Shown here piece by piece: positions 36,017 to 44,477 of a stretch of DNA of 64,000 nt. The DNA comes from Ramlibacter sp. (GTDB lineage Bacteria > Pseudomonadota > Gammaproteobacteria > Burkholderiales > Burkholderiaceae_C): contig JAUYOG010000019.1 in NCBI GenBank assembly GCA_030695945.1, forward strand, positions 148,019-212,018. Reading direction: 5' to 3'. Below the pieces are notes generated by a model. That model was not told where the DNA came from and searched no databases. It was given only the letters and a program-made list of their open reading frames with translations. Position 1 is the first letter of the stretch; each line of letters begins with the position of its first letter. The translations under genes and the position numbers were made by a program.

Positions 36017-36441
36017 TTGACGAACTGCTCATGGCCGATGACGGCCATCTTGGAGAGCCCCTTGCGTTTGGACGTGGACAGCACGTTCGCGAACACCGCG
36101 TAGCTGCAGTCCTTGTTGGGGCGGATGTGCACTTCGGGCTGCGGGGTGAGCATCGCGAGCTGTGTCATCTTCTCGTCGAGCTCGGCCGCCGACACGGGCA
36201 GTCCCTGCCAGTAGACGGTGCTCTTCTCGTCGATGTCGATCTGCACCTTTTCAGGCTTGATCAGGTCGCTCGGGGGAGTGCCCACGGGCATCTCCAGATT
36301 GACCGCGTGCAGCTGGATCGGGATGGTGATGATGAGCATCACGAGGAGCACCAGCATCACGTCGATGAGCGGCGTGGTGTTGATGTCCATCATGACGTCC
36401 GGGTCGCCGCCTTTGCCGAAGCGCCGGGATTTGAGGCCCAT
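36013..36441 (-). CDS. exbD: Biopolymer transport protein ExbD (copy nearer tonB)
   Basis: A 142-residue protein with one N-terminal transmembrane helix. The proton-path Asp lies in INTTPLIDVMLVLLVMLIIT (about residues 20-40). The remaining periplasmic domain is typical. It is paired with TonB through a 4-bp start/stop overlap. Two ExbD-type genes sit in tandem in this operon, a pattern known from TonB systems in some proteobacteria, where both contribute to receptor energisation. Confidence 0.93.
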   Translation of the reverse strand: MGLKSRRFGKGGDPDVMMDINTTPLIDVMLVLLVMLIITIPIQLHAVNLEMPVGTPPSDLIKPEKVQIDIDEKSTVYWQGLPVSAAELDEKMTQLAMLTPQPEVHIRPNKDCSYAVFANVLSTSKRKGLSKMAVIGHEQFVK

Positions 36442-36482
36442 ATGCGTCTTCCTTGTCTTTTTCGAGTCGCCCTCTCGGGGCG

Positions 36483-36911
36483 TCAGCCGCCCAGGGGCGG
36501 GGGTTCGGTGATGAAGGCCACCTTGGTGATGCCGGCGCGCTGGCAGGCCAGCAGGATCTTGCCGACGCCTTCGTAGCGCGAGGTGAGGTCGCCGCGGACC
36601 TGCACTTCGGGCTGCGGGTCCTTCTTGGACACTTCCTTCAGCCTCGCGACGAGCGCGTCCGTGCTGGGCATCCTGGCGTCGTACCAGAAGATGTTGCCGG
36701 CCGGATCCACCGAAATGATGACGTTCTCGGGCTTCGTTTCACGCACCTCGACGCGTTCCTTGGGCAAGGACACGGGGATCGAGGTGGTCACAACCGGGAT
36801 GGTGATCAGGAAGATGATCAGCAGCACCAGCATCACGTCCACGAGGGGCGTGGTATTGATTGCGGAGATGACTTCGTCATCTCCGGCCGCAGGGCCGACA
36901 CCCATTGCCAT
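36483..36911 (-). CDS. exbD: Biopolymer transport protein ExbD/TolR (second copy)
   Basis: A 142-residue protein with the same design: INTTPLVDVMLVLLIIFLIT near the N-terminus and a periplasmic domain. The identical length but different sequence compared with its neighbour suggests an old duplication with divergence. N-terminal leader GVGPAAGDDEVISA is distinct. Gap to the next gene upstream (exbB) is 34 bp and downstream 41 bp, so one transcript is likely. Confidence 0.92.
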   Translation of the reverse strand: MAMGVGPAAGDDEVISAINTTPLVDVMLVLLIIFLITIPVVTTSIPVSLPKERVEVRETKPENVIISVDPAGNIFWYDARMPSTDALVARLKEVSKKDPQPEVQVRGDLTSRYEGVGKILLACQRAGITKVAFITEPPPLGG

Positions 36912-36945
36912 GGCGAGCTCCTGGAGTGGGGAAAGCCGGGGCCGC

Positions 36946-37812
36946 TTACGCGGCTTTCCCGGCCGAGCCCACGATCACGGCGTTGAGTTCCTCGCTGAAC
37001 TCGCGCACCTCGTCCATCACCGCCTTGTTGCGGCGGGCCAGCCAGTTGTAGCCGAGCACCGCGGGGATCGCGACCGCCAGGCCGATGGCCGTCATGATCA
37101 GGGCCTCGCCCACCGGGCCGGCCACCTTGTCGATGGAAGCCTGGCCGGAAATGCCGATGGCCGTCAGGGCGTGGTAGATGCCCCACACCGTGCCGAACAG
37201 GCCGACGAAGGGGGAGGTGGAACCGACGGTCGCCAGGAAGGCCAGGCCGCCTTGCGTCGTTGCATGGACCCGGTCCACGGCGCTGGTGATGCTCATGGGG
37301 ATCCACTCGTTCATCGGGATGTGGCTCTTGAGGCCGCCATGGTCCGAGGTGGCCTGCACGCCGGCTTCGGCGATGAAGCGGTAGGCGCTGTTCTTTTCCA
37401 GCGCGCCGGCGCCGGCGCTGACCGACGGCGCGGCCCAGAACTGCTTGTCCACCGTGGCGGCATGACGGTTCATCTTGGACTGCTCCAGCAGCTTGACGAT
37501 CATGATGTACCAGCTGCCCACGCTCATGATGGCCAGCAGGATGAGCACGAAGCGCGCGATGGCGTCGGAGCCCTTCCACAGCGCTTCGAGGCCGTAGGGG
37601 TTGTCGACGGTGTCGCCGTTCTTCTTGGCGGACGCGGGAGCCGCCGGGACTGCCGCGGCAGTCGACGGCGCGGGCGCAGCGGCCGCGGCGGCCGATGCCT
37701 CGGGTGCGGGGGCCGGAGCCTGAGCCGCGGCCGGCGTGCCGGCTAGGGAGAATGCGAGCAGCAGAAAGGAAGCTGCGAATGCACGTAGTGGGGCCAGGGA
37801 TAAGGTCCGCAA
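36946..37812 (-). CDS. exbB: ExbB/TolQ-type proton channel with long N-terminal leader
   Basis: A 288-residue protein if started at TTG 37812, which has an aaagga ribosome site a few bases before it and gives a clean signal sequence (MRTLSLAPLRAFAASFLLLAFSLAG); no ATG fits better. An Ala/Pro-rich stretch follows (about 25-55), then the ExbB domain with three transmembrane helices. GLFGTVWGIYHALTAIG near residue 190 and MTAIGLAVAIPAVLGYNW near 235 are the channel helices with the conserved Thr. It heads the exbB-exbD-exbD-tonB operon. Confidence 0.9.
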   Translation of the reverse strand: MRTLSLAPLRAFAASFLLLAFSLAGTPAAAQAPAPAPEASAAAAAAPAPSTAAAVPAAPASAKKNGDTVDNPYGLEALWKGSDAIARFVLILLAIMSVGSWYIMIVKLLEQSKMNRHAATVDKQFWAAPSVSAGAGALEKNSAYRFIAEAGVQATSDHGGLKSHIPMNEWIPMSITSAVDRVHATTQGGLAFLATVGSTSPFVGLFGTVWGIYHALTAIGISGQASIDKVAGPVGEALIMTAIGLAVAIPAVLGYNWLARRNKAVMDEVREFSEELNAVIVGSAGKAA

Positions 37813-38055
37813 GATAAGTCCTTTGTGGGTTTGTGATGCCAAAAGGCTCTGGGCGCTTGCTGCCCGGTAGGGCACTTGACGCCTCAAGCTTTGCCAAGCC
37901 CACGAGTATAGGGTGGGCGGGGACCGTTCCGAAAGGTGGCCACTCCAACCGGTTTGATGGTTTTCCCGGAGTTCCTGCCACCGGTCGAAGGTGCCGAAGA
38001 AGCCCGTGTGCCACTGTTTTTCCGCCCAGCCCGCGGGGCCCGCCCGCGGCAACGC

Positions 38056-38061
38056 TATAAT
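38056..38061 (+). promoter_or_regulatory. -10 element of the tRNA-Thr promoter
   Basis: A consensus TATAAT lies 18 bp before the tRNA 5' end, with a G/C-rich discriminator (cgcaggc) between, as expected for a stringently controlled tRNA promoter. No good -35 match is visible in the G/C-rich sequence upstream. Confidence 0.7.
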
Positions 38062-38079
38062 CGCAGGCTACGCAAAAAT

Positions 38080-38155
38080 GCCGGTGTAGCTCAGTCGGTA
38101 GAGCAGCTCATTCGTAATGAGAAGGTCGGGTGTTCGATTCATCTCTCCGGCACCA
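38080..38155 (+). tRNA. tRNA-Thr (anticodon CGT)
   Basis: A 76-nt tRNA with encoded CCA. The D arm GCTC...GAGC, the anticodon loop TTCGTAA (CGT, reading ACG) and the T loop TTCGATT are all present. The acceptor pairs GCCGGTG with CTCCGGC except for one T-T mismatch. It marks the border between backbone and accessory DNA, a frequent location for integrated elements, although no repeat of its own 3' end is seen in this window. Confidence 0.95.
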
Positions 38156-38166
38156 ATCCAAAAGGC

Positions 38167-38203
38167 AAGGCCGCTAGCAAAATGCTAGCGGCCTTTGTTT
38201 TTT
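38167..38203 (+). terminator. Intrinsic terminator after tRNA-Thr
   Basis: A 12-bp perfect stem, AAGGCCGCTAGC with GCTAGCGGCCTT, around loop AAAAT, followed by TGTTTTTT. It ends the tRNA transcript. Confidence 0.9.
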
Positions 38204-38312
38204 GGGGCCATGTAGCCTCCATGTAGCGCATTTTTGGTCGAGCGGCCGCCGTGGAAGTGCCGAAACCCGTCGGAAGAGCTCGGCGCTGTGCCGGGCCATG
38301 GCGCTATGGGTG

Positions 38313-38353
38313 ATGCGGCTCGCAGGATTCGAACCGACAACCCTCTTTTCGTA
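38313..38353 (-). pseudogene. Degenerate tRNA 3'-half-like fragment
   Basis: Read on the minus strand, the stretch contains GGTTCGAATCCTGC, a T-loop with the universal TTCGAAT, followed by GAGCCGC and A, as a T arm plus acceptor 3' strand would be. Immediately after the A comes TCA where CCA is expected, and no D arm or matching acceptor 5' strand can be found. It is probably a remnant left by a mobile element. Confidence 0.35.
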
Positions 38354-38502
38354 GCCTGGCGAAAGTCAACCAGGGGTCAGCGCCCACCTTCGCTGCGGGC
38401 CCCGTCAAATCGCGCGATCCTCACCAAAGTGACGACTTACCGACTCTCCAGATGAGTTCCGATAATGGGAGTTATCACAATAGCGTGAAGTTCTGAGGGG
38501 GC

Positions 38503-38537
38503 CCCTGACTTGGTGGGGATGGACGAGGATTGGCTCC
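38503..38537 (+). repeat. 35-bp direct repeat, left copy (island boundary)
   Basis: Near-identical (34 of 35 positions) to 57282-57316, in the same orientation; it begins CCCTGACTTGGTGG and ends GATTGGCTCC. The difference is G versus A after GGTGG. The two copies bracket 18.7 kb. Candidate attachment-site pair or duplicated gene fragment. Confidence 0.8.
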
Positions 38538-38795
38538 ATGGGCGACGAAGGTAAGGATGCACCTACCGCAAGGTAACGCTGCCGTTTGGACCGGGCTGAA
38601 GCCTATCGGCGCGGAACAGTCCGCAATGATCCTTCTCCACCGGGCGGCTGCGCCGCACAGATACCTCTTGCATGTAAGTCGCGAACTTACCTTCTATGCG
38701 CTGACTTGTCCGCACCGTCACTTTGCTGCGCCAACACCGCCGAACTGGTACCTCTATGTGCCGAACCAGACCACACCCAAACATGCACCGGGCGG

Positions 38796-39065
38796 TCACT
38801 GAAACCTGCTGGTATGCAGCCCTTGGCGCGCCACCGAAGGCTCTCTAAGCCTGGTCTCTGGCGGAAAAACGAGCGTCGAGATTCCGGGATCGCGCAGCAA
38901 ATCGGCTCGGCGCCGGCCGCGCTGTTTCACCCATACAAACCAGCCTCGGGCAATAGCAATCGCCAGTAGCGTTCCCAGGGCGCCCACGGCGCCAGAAAAC
39001 GCATAGGCTGCCCATGCTAGCGCTGCGACCACGGCCAGTAAGACTTTTCTGTGATGCCTGTCCAT
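38796..39065 (-). CDS. Possible small membrane protein (in frame with transposase OrfB)
   Basis: From ATG 39065 the frame gives 89 residues with a hydrophobic stretch [20 protein letters not shown] followed by a second ([16 protein letters not shown]) and a basic tail. That could be a two-helix membrane protein cut by the IS insertion. It is also the distal part of the read-through of OrfB, and no good ribosome site precedes it. Unrecognised family. Confidence 0.25.
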   Translation of the reverse strand: MDRHHRKVLLAVVAALAWAAYAFSGAVGALGTLLAIAIARGWFVWVKQRGRRRADLLRDPGISTLVFPPETRLREPSVARQGLHTSRFQ

Positions 39066-40220
39066 GGCGGCAAGGTTACGGGAATGCACAAAGTCCCCCT
39101 CATAGGGGATTTGTGGTTGGCGGGGGAGTGGTCCCTCTGGTAGCAACGTTACTTCTGCTCCGCCGCCCTGCTCTAATGTTGATCTGAACCACCCCGGGTT
39201 TCGTGGAGGCTGTTTAGTGTGAGTCAGACCTGTATGGTCTGCTGAATTCGGCTTGGATTCTCCTTTCTTCAAGCTCCCCGCAGGGGCCGCCGGAGGCCCT
39301 CCCGGTCGGGCCATGTACTCTTGGTTCGTTCCACGTTGTTGTTCGCGCCAGTAGTTTGCCTCGGCTTCGGCCGGCGGGATGTAGCCAATGGGCTCGAGCA
39401 ATCGATGGTGGTTGAACCACGAAATCCATTCGAGCGTTGCCAGTTCGACGGCCTCGCGCGTCTTCCAAGGCGCCCGGCGATGGATCAGTTCGGCTTTGTA
39501 CAGACCGTTGATCGTCTCGGCCAGCGCGTTGTCGTAGCTGTCTCCTTTGCTGCCCACTGAAGGCTCGATGCCGGCTTCGCCCAAGCGTTCGCTGTACCGG
39601 ACGGACACGTATTGCGAACCGCGATCCGAATGATGAACGAGGCTGCGGTCCCTGTCAGGTTGGCGGTCGTAAAGAGCTTGCTCCAAGGCATCGAGCACGA
39701 AGTCCGTATTCATCGAACTGCTCACGCACCAACCCACGATGCGCTTGGCAAACACGTCAATGACGAAGGCCACGTAAAGCCAGCCTTGCCAGGTTGAGAC
39801 GTACGTGAAGTCTGAGACCCACAGCTGGTTCGGGCGCTCTGCACGGAACTGCCGATTGACCCTATCCAACGGGCACGTTGCTCGGCTGTCGCTGACCGTC
39901 GTTCGCACCACTTTGCCTCGCATCACACCGCGTAGACCCTGCCGACGCATCAAGCGCTCGACGGTGCAACGGGCCACCGGCACGCCTTCACGCGCGAGCT
40001 GCTTCCAGACCTTGCCAGCGCCGTAGACCTGCATGTTGCTGCTCCAGACGCGCTGGATCTGCGGCATCATCGCTTCGTCGCGTATGGCTCGGGCGCAGCG
40101 CAGCTGCGGTTCACTTTGCAGCGCTGCATGCCGCCAGTATCCCGATGGGGCGATCTGCAGTACCTTGCAAATCGGCTCGACCCCGTATGTGTTGCGGTGC
40201 TGGTCAACGAAGTCCATCAA
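38796..40220 (-). CDS. IS3 OrfB transposase (DDE), open frame runs past the element
   Basis: The frame starts [21 protein letters not shown] and is a full rve-type integrase: the DDE region includes [10 protein letters not shown] (first Asp), [11 protein letters not shown] (second Asp) and [20 protein letters not shown] (Glu). The conserved part ends near [15 protein letters not shown], around 39345. The frame then continues through the terminal repeat and 130 more codons beyond the IS to 38796, giving 474 residues. The extra tail is probably not part of a working transposase. Confidence 0.85.
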   Translation of the reverse strand: MMDFVDQHRNTYGVEPICKVLQIAPSGYWRHAALQSEPQLRCARAIRDEAMMPQIQRVWSSNMQVYGAGKVWKQLAREGVPVARCTVERLMRRQGLRGVMRGKVVRTTVSDSRATCPLDRVNRQFRAERPNQLWVSDFTYVSTWQGWLYVAFVIDVFAKRIVGWCVSSSMNTDFVLDALEQALYDRQPDRDRSLVHHSDRGSQYVSVRYSERLGEAGIEPSVGSKGDSYDNALAETINGLYKAELIHRRAPWKTREAVELATLEWISWFNHHRLLEPIGYIPPAEAEANYWREQQRGTNQEYMARPGGPPAAPAGSLKKGESKPNSADHTGLTHTKQPPRNPGWFRSTLEQGGGAEVTLLPEGPLPRQPQIPYEGDFVHSRNLAAMDRHHRKVLLAVVAALAWAAYAFSGAVGALGTLLAIAIARGWFVWVKQRGRRRADLLRDPGISTLVFPPETRLREPSVARQGLHTSRFQ

Positions 40221-40583
40221 GACTTGAGTCGGCGGTCGAGCTCCGCCTGGGCGAAAAACGCACTCGCCGTCTTGAGGATTTCATTGGCCCGCCGCAGTTC
40301 TCGCGTTCGAGCTGTTTCAGGCGCTGCATGTCCAGCGTCGTGACGCCCGCTCTGGCGCCCCCGTCTATCTCATCGCGTTCGCCCCATTCGTTGAGCGTCT
40401 GCGGCACGCAGCCGATCTTCGGCGCAATGGATTCAATAGCAGCCCACAACGAGGGGTACTCGCCGCGGTGCTCCTGCACCATGCGCACAGCTCGCTCGCG
40501 CACTTCCGGTGAAAACTTGTTCGACTTCTTCATGGCTCAATCCTCTCAGAGAATGGAGCCTCCTCAAAATTCGGGGCGGTTCA
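39185..40583 (-). mobile_element. IS3-family insertion sequence, probably defective
   Basis: The element is about 1.4 kb. Terminal inverted repeats are TGAACCACCCCGGG (reading in from 39185) and TGAACCGCCCCGAA (reading in from 40583 on the other strand), both continuing to a GGAGGCT block. Two minus-strand genes, OrfA and OrfB, have the classic overlapping arrangement. Flanking trinucleotides (ATC and ACC) are not an exact target duplication. OrfA carries a frame disruption, so transposition is doubtful. Confidence 0.85.
40204..40533 (-). pseudogene. IS3 OrfA, frameshifted
   Basis: The first about 75 residues are a normal HTH_Tnp-type OrfA ([20 protein letters not shown]...). After LERENC the protein changes to an Arg/Ser-rich tail. 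The nucleotides that follow still encode the expected [19 protein letters not shown] in another frame. Compared with the usual [13 protein letters not shown], the DNA lacks 7 bp. The leucine-zipper end needed for OrfAB is therefore lost from OrfA. Confidence 0.8.
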
Positions 40584-40731
40584 ACCTGGCTTGTGCGGCG
40601 GGTGATCCTCGTTTGGCGTACTACCATCCTCACGCGAAAGCAGTCGCGTGTATCCCGCGAATCAGCGGCCTGAAGCATCAGGGCTACTCGCACCTCGTGG
40701 GAGCATCTATGTTGCAGTGCCCCTTAGCGCC

Positions 40732-41532
40732 TTAGGCCGCGACTCGCTCCAAAGCGGGCAGGTCTGTCACCGTGATATACCGGTTCAACGAAAGAATTCC
40801 CTCTCGTTCGAAGGTCTTCAATTCGGCATTGATCCGCTGTCTGCAAGCGCCGACCATCTTCCCAAGGTCACCTTGCCTGATCTCCAATGCGATCTGGAGA
40901 TGGTGCGGGTCCACCCGGACTCCGAAATCGCTACTCAGACGACGTAACGATGCTGCCAGTCGGGTCCGTAGCGTCGAACTGCTTGTTTCTTGCAGCAAGG
41001 TCGCGGCTTGCACAGCTTGGGTGAAGTTTAGACGCGCGATCGCTTGAACGAGGCAAGGATCCTGGCGCACCGTACTTAGGTCGCTTGCTGAAACGCTTCG
41101 GAGCACAGAAGCTCCGTGGGCGACGAGCGAGAAGAGACGACGGGAGTCCAGCAAAATGCCGGGGTCGGCGAACCATGTTCCCGGGGCCAAGTAGCAAACG
41201 GTACGAGCGGTTTTCCCCTCGCCGACATCCACACGCACGGCGCCTCGCACCACAAAGTCCAGGGTATGTCCGTCCCCCAGGCTCCGAACAATCCTTGCGC
41301 TTCGATACTCGCGAATGCGGGCTTGAGCGCCAATTGCGGTGCGAATCGCACCTGGTAGTGCCGAGTACCAATCGCTGAATTCAAGTTGCCTTGAGTCGTC
41401 AGCGCTGGCTGCGGTCGCGCTCACTCGTTTCCGCGACTCGATTTTGGCGAGAATGATGGGTGACAGACGAGAAGGGGTCACAGCTTGCTCGCGGCGCGGG
41501 ACGTCTAGCACATTGAACCTGGCGGTCGTCAC
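40732..41532 (-). CDS. Crp/Fnr-type transcriptional regulator
   Basis: A 266-residue regulator. The start chosen is GTG 41532, which overlaps the stop of the CoA ligase gene (GTGA); a longer frame upstream lies inside that gene. The cyclic-nucleotide-binding-like beta barrel occupies about 45-170 (IVRSLGDGHTLDFVVRGAVRVDVGEG, then LAPGTWFADPGIL). A C-terminal winged helix of the Crp type is at about 185-255 (LEIRQGDLGKMVGACRQRINAELKTFEREGIL). It lacks the four cysteines of Fnr. As the third gene of the acyl-CoA operon it probably regulates that operon. Confidence 0.82.
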   Translation of the reverse strand: MTTARFNVLDVPRREQAVTPSRLSPIILAKIESRKRVSATAASADDSRQLEFSDWYSALPGAIRTAIGAQARIREYRSARIVRSLGDGHTLDFVVRGAVRVDVGEGKTARTVCYLAPGTWFADPGILLDSRRLFSLVAHGASVLRSVSASDLSTVRQDPCLVQAIARLNFTQAVQAATLLQETSSSTLRTRLAASLRRLSSDFGVRVDPHHLQIALEIRQGDLGKMVGACRQRINAELKTFEREGILSLNRYITVTDLPALERVAA

Positions 41533-43178
41533 GCAACCGGGGCGGATGCTGCGAGTTGCCTCAAACGCCGTTTGTCGATCTTGCCAGTCGCCCCCTTGGG
41601 CAATTCCAGCAAAACAATGACTCGATCTGGTACTTGCCACTTCGGCAGACGCGCGGCAAGAAAGCCCTTCAAGTCCGGCTCTTGGCCTGGCCAATCACGC
41701 ACTAGGCTGACGTATGCAAGAGGCCGCTCCTGCCAATGTGAGTCGGGAATCGGAACCACTGCTGCTTCACTGACGGCGGGGTGGGTGCATAGCGCAGACT
41801 CGAGCTCGATGCTCGAGATCCACTCGCCGCCAGACTTGATTAAATCCTTTGCCCGGTCAACGATCCGGACGTACCCACGCGTATCCCAAGTGGCGACGTC
41901 ACCAGTCTTCAGCCAAGCCTGACCACGACCGTCAGTGACAAAACTACCAGCGCCGCTATGTCCGTCGCTGCTTGCGGGATCAAAGTACGCCCCTGTGACC
42001 CAAGGCCCTGAGGCTTGCAGTTCACCTGGCGAGCGCCCGTCACGCGGGACCTCATGCCCCTGTTCCGAAATCACCCTCAATTCGCACCCGGGCAGGGGCA
42101 TGCCCGGCGTCATGCGTAGGGCGCGCCACTCTTCGTCCGAGACACCCGCGCGACGCGAGGACACCAAGCCCAACGGCGATACCTCTGTCATACCCCAGCA
42201 ATGCTGCACCGAGATACCCATAGCCTCAAAACCGCTGACAAGATCTTCCGATACGGCAGCTCCGCCGATCGGCAGCCTCCTGAGCGACTTCAAGTCCGTC
42301 TCATTCACGTCCCCCCGTCGCACAGCGTCCAATACTCCACTCCATACGGTTGGTACCGCTGTCGCCAGCGTCACATCGCAGGTGTGTACGAGATGAGCAA
42401 TGCTGGCGGGGTCAGAATTGCGATAGCTGAACACCAGCTCGGCGCCGGACATGCAAGCCGCGTATGGAAATCCCCAGCCGAGCGCGTGGAACATGGGCAC
42501 GATCGGAAAACAAACGTCCTTCTCGCTCATGGCAATCGCGTCGACACCGAGCATTGCTATGGCGTGCAGAATCGCTGATCTATGACTGTAGACAACCCCC
42601 TTAGACTTCCCAGAAGTACCAGACGTGTAGCAGATTGCGCATGCCTGTTGCTCCTTAAGCATCGGCCACCGTGTGAGGGGAGTGGCTGCCGCCATCACCG
42701 TTGTGTAGTCCAGGACCGGGGAGTCGCTAGCCATCGCGGGCCGGGTGCCAGACGGAGACACCCCTACCACCATCGTTGTTTCAGCTGGAAGGGTGAGAGC
42801 CTCGAACAACTGCGCCATCCCGACATCGACGAATAGTGCTCGCGGACGGGTCTCGGCCAGCATGGCATTGATGGTCTCCGCACTCAGGCGGGTGTTGATC
42901 GTGTGCAAAACGCAACCTACGCTCGGTACAGCCAGGAACAGTTCCAAGTGCTCGTGGCAATTCCAGAGAAGTGTGGCGACACAGTCCCCTTCGCGCAGCC
43001 CGGAGGCCAGCATCCACCCAGCCACTCTGCGCGTCCGTGCGGCTGTTTCAGCGAAAGTTCGGGGCGAGATGTCTCGGTCAACGCCCACGAAAACACGTTT
43101 GTGTGCATGGATCGAGGTCATCCTGTCCACGAGCAACTGCGTGGTCAGGGCGCCCTCTTGCATGGTGCTGACGATCAT
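41529..43178 (-). CDS. AMP-dependent acyl-CoA synthetase/ligase (fatty acid or aromatic acid type)
   Basis: A 549-residue ANL enzyme. The start ATG 43178 overlaps the dehydrogenase stop (ATGA). The motif YTSGTSGKSKGV is at about residue 180, the adenylate motif WGMTEVSPLG near 305, and the hinge/C-terminal block VDRAKDLIKSGGEWISSIELE near 430. The C-terminal Lys motif is GATGKIDKRRLR. The acyl pocket is not identifiable. The enzyme would activate the substrate for the dehydrogenase encoded directly upstream, so the operon degrades an organic acid through CoA esters. Confidence 0.9.
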   Translation of the reverse strand: MIVSTMQEGALTTQLLVDRMTSIHAHKRVFVGVDRDISPRTFAETAARTRRVAGWMLASGLREGDCVATLLWNCHEHLELFLAVPSVGCVLHTINTRLSAETINAMLAETRPRALFVDVGMAQLFEALTLPAETTMVVGVSPSGTRPAMASDSPVLDYTTVMAAATPLTRWPMLKEQQACAICYTSGTSGKSKGVVYSHRSAILHAIAMLGVDAIAMSEKDVCFPIVPMFHALGWGFPYAACMSGAELVFSYRNSDPASIAHLVHTCDVTLATAVPTVWSGVLDAVRRGDVNETDLKSLRRLPIGGAAVSEDLVSGFEAMGISVQHCWGMTEVSPLGLVSSRRAGVSDEEWRALRMTPGMPLPGCELRVISEQGHEVPRDGRSPGELQASGPWVTGAYFDPASSDGHSGAGSFVTDGRGQAWLKTGDVATWDTRGYVRIVDRAKDLIKSGGEWISSIELESALCTHPAVSEAAVVPIPDSHWQERPLAYVSLVRDWPGQEPDLKGFLAARLPKWQVPDRVIVLLELPKGATGKIDKRRLRQLAASAPVA

Positions 43179-44377
43179 GCCGGCTGCCTGTTTGAGTAAG
43201 TCCCCACCACAGCCTCGCGACCAATGATCTGCCTCATCATCTGCGAGGTACCGTCCAAGATCTGGACGACCCGAGCTTCGCGCCACATCCGCTCAACGGG
43301 TGAACGTTTCGCATATGCGTAGCCGCCGAACAATTGCATCACGCGATCTGCAATCGCAAAGACAAGATCGCCGTTCATCAGTTTTGCCATTGCTGAGGCA
43401 GCTCGTCGCCCTTCAAAATCCCGGTCAAATCGCCACGCGGCGTCATACGCCACCAACCGCGCTGCGTTTACCTGTGTGGCGATGTCAGCAAGCTCCCAGC
43501 GTACTGCTTGATTCTCGGAGAGTGCGCGACCAAACTGCACACGAGAGTTCGTGTGCTTGACTGCAAGGTCTAGCAGCGCTTGCGCAAGACCGACGCTGTA
43601 TGCGGCCCAATGGGTTCGACCGTGGTCTAGGCTTAGCATTGCCAGCTCAAAGCCTTGGCCTTCTTCTCCGATCATGGCGTCAGCGCCCAGGCGACAATTT
43701 TTGAACACGACCTCGTTGTGGAAGGAACCAGCACCAGCGAGCATGTCCATTGCCGGACTGATATGCAGGCCAGGCGCCCCCTTCGGTACGAGGAATGCGG
43801 AAAGCCCTCCGCGGCGGTCGCGATCGTTCGTTCGCGCAATCACTGTGAAGCAATCTGCGATTTCCGCATTTGTAATGAAAACTTTCTGCCCGTCTAGGAC
43901 GAATCCGTCACCTTCTTTGCGCGCCTGCGTTTGAATTGACGCGGCGTCAGAGCCGGCCCCCGGCTCGGTCATGGCAAGCGCCGCGACGTACTCCCCTGAC
44001 GCAATCTTGGGCAGGTACTGGCTGCGTTGTGCTTGCGTTCCAGCAAGCTCGATTGCCTTGGAGCCAATATGGACGTTCACTCCGCACGTGTAGTAGAAGG
44101 CAATATGCGCAGCCCCTAGCGCTTCGATAGCAAGGCAGCTGCCGAGCATTGAATGGCCAAGCCCGCCGTACTCGCGAGGAGTATTTGTTCCGTACAGACC
44201 CATGGATTTGAGCGAGTTCAAAGCACCGTTTGGAATGTGGCCCGTCTCCTCTACCTCGTCAGACACGGGCACAAGCACACGGTGCACGAACGACTGCACT
44301 TCCGCCCTCCATCGCTGCAGTTCATCTCCAAGGTACGGGCTTGCTATCTCATGCACGTCAGTTGCTTGCGTCATCAA
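43175..44377 (-). CDS. Acyl-CoA dehydrogenase family protein
   Basis: A 400-residue flavoenzyme fold. ACAD signatures are clear: the FAD region MTEPGAGSDAAS, FITNAEIADCFTVIART and the helical end. The catalytic Glu found in MCAD as YEGTSQ is replaced by Asp in ILDGTSQMMRQIIGRE (Asp375), and the alternative isovaleryl/long-chain site also lacks Glu (LDHGRTHWAA). The chemistry may therefore differ. It is first in an operon with the ligase and regulator and divergent from an AraC gene. Substrate is unknown. Confidence 0.85.
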   Translation of the reverse strand: MMTQATDVHEIASPYLGDELQRWRAEVQSFVHRVLVPVSDEVEETGHIPNGALNSLKSMGLYGTNTPREYGGLGHSMLGSCLAIEALGAAHIAFYYTCGVNVHIGSKAIELAGTQAQRSQYLPKIASGEYVAALAMTEPGAGSDAASIQTQARKEGDGFVLDGQKVFITNAEIADCFTVIARTNDRDRRGGLSAFLVPKGAPGLHISPAMDMLAGAGSFHNEVVFKNCRLGADAMIGEEGQGFELAMLSLDHGRTHWAAYSVGLAQALLDLAVKHTNSRVQFGRALSENQAVRWELADIATQVNAARLVAYDAAWRFDRDFEGRRAASAMAKLMNGDLVFAIADRVMQLFGGYAYAKRSPVERMWREARVVQILDGTSQMMRQIIGREAVVGTYSNRQPA

Positions 44378-44477
44378 GATTCCTTCACGGTCAAGACCTT
44401 CATCCTAGGGATTGGCCGGATGCTGAGATTTTCAAAAACTGCCAATCTATGTCGCATTCCAGCCAAAGACTCTGCGC

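Larger units (their letters stand above)
38204..38795. other. Gene-poor island edge
   Basis: About 590 bp with no convincing gene. The overlapping frames of 70-130 codons here have no recognisable domains and no ribosome sites. The stretch holds a degenerate tRNA-like fragment (38313-38353) and the first copy of the 35-bp direct repeat (38503-38537), so it looks like an integration boundary or scar. Confidence 0.6.

Noticed and set aside
38586..38969. Plus-strand frame of 127 codons in the island edge
   Set aside because: No ribosome site, no recognised domain, overlapping other frames; kept only as gene-poor DNA.
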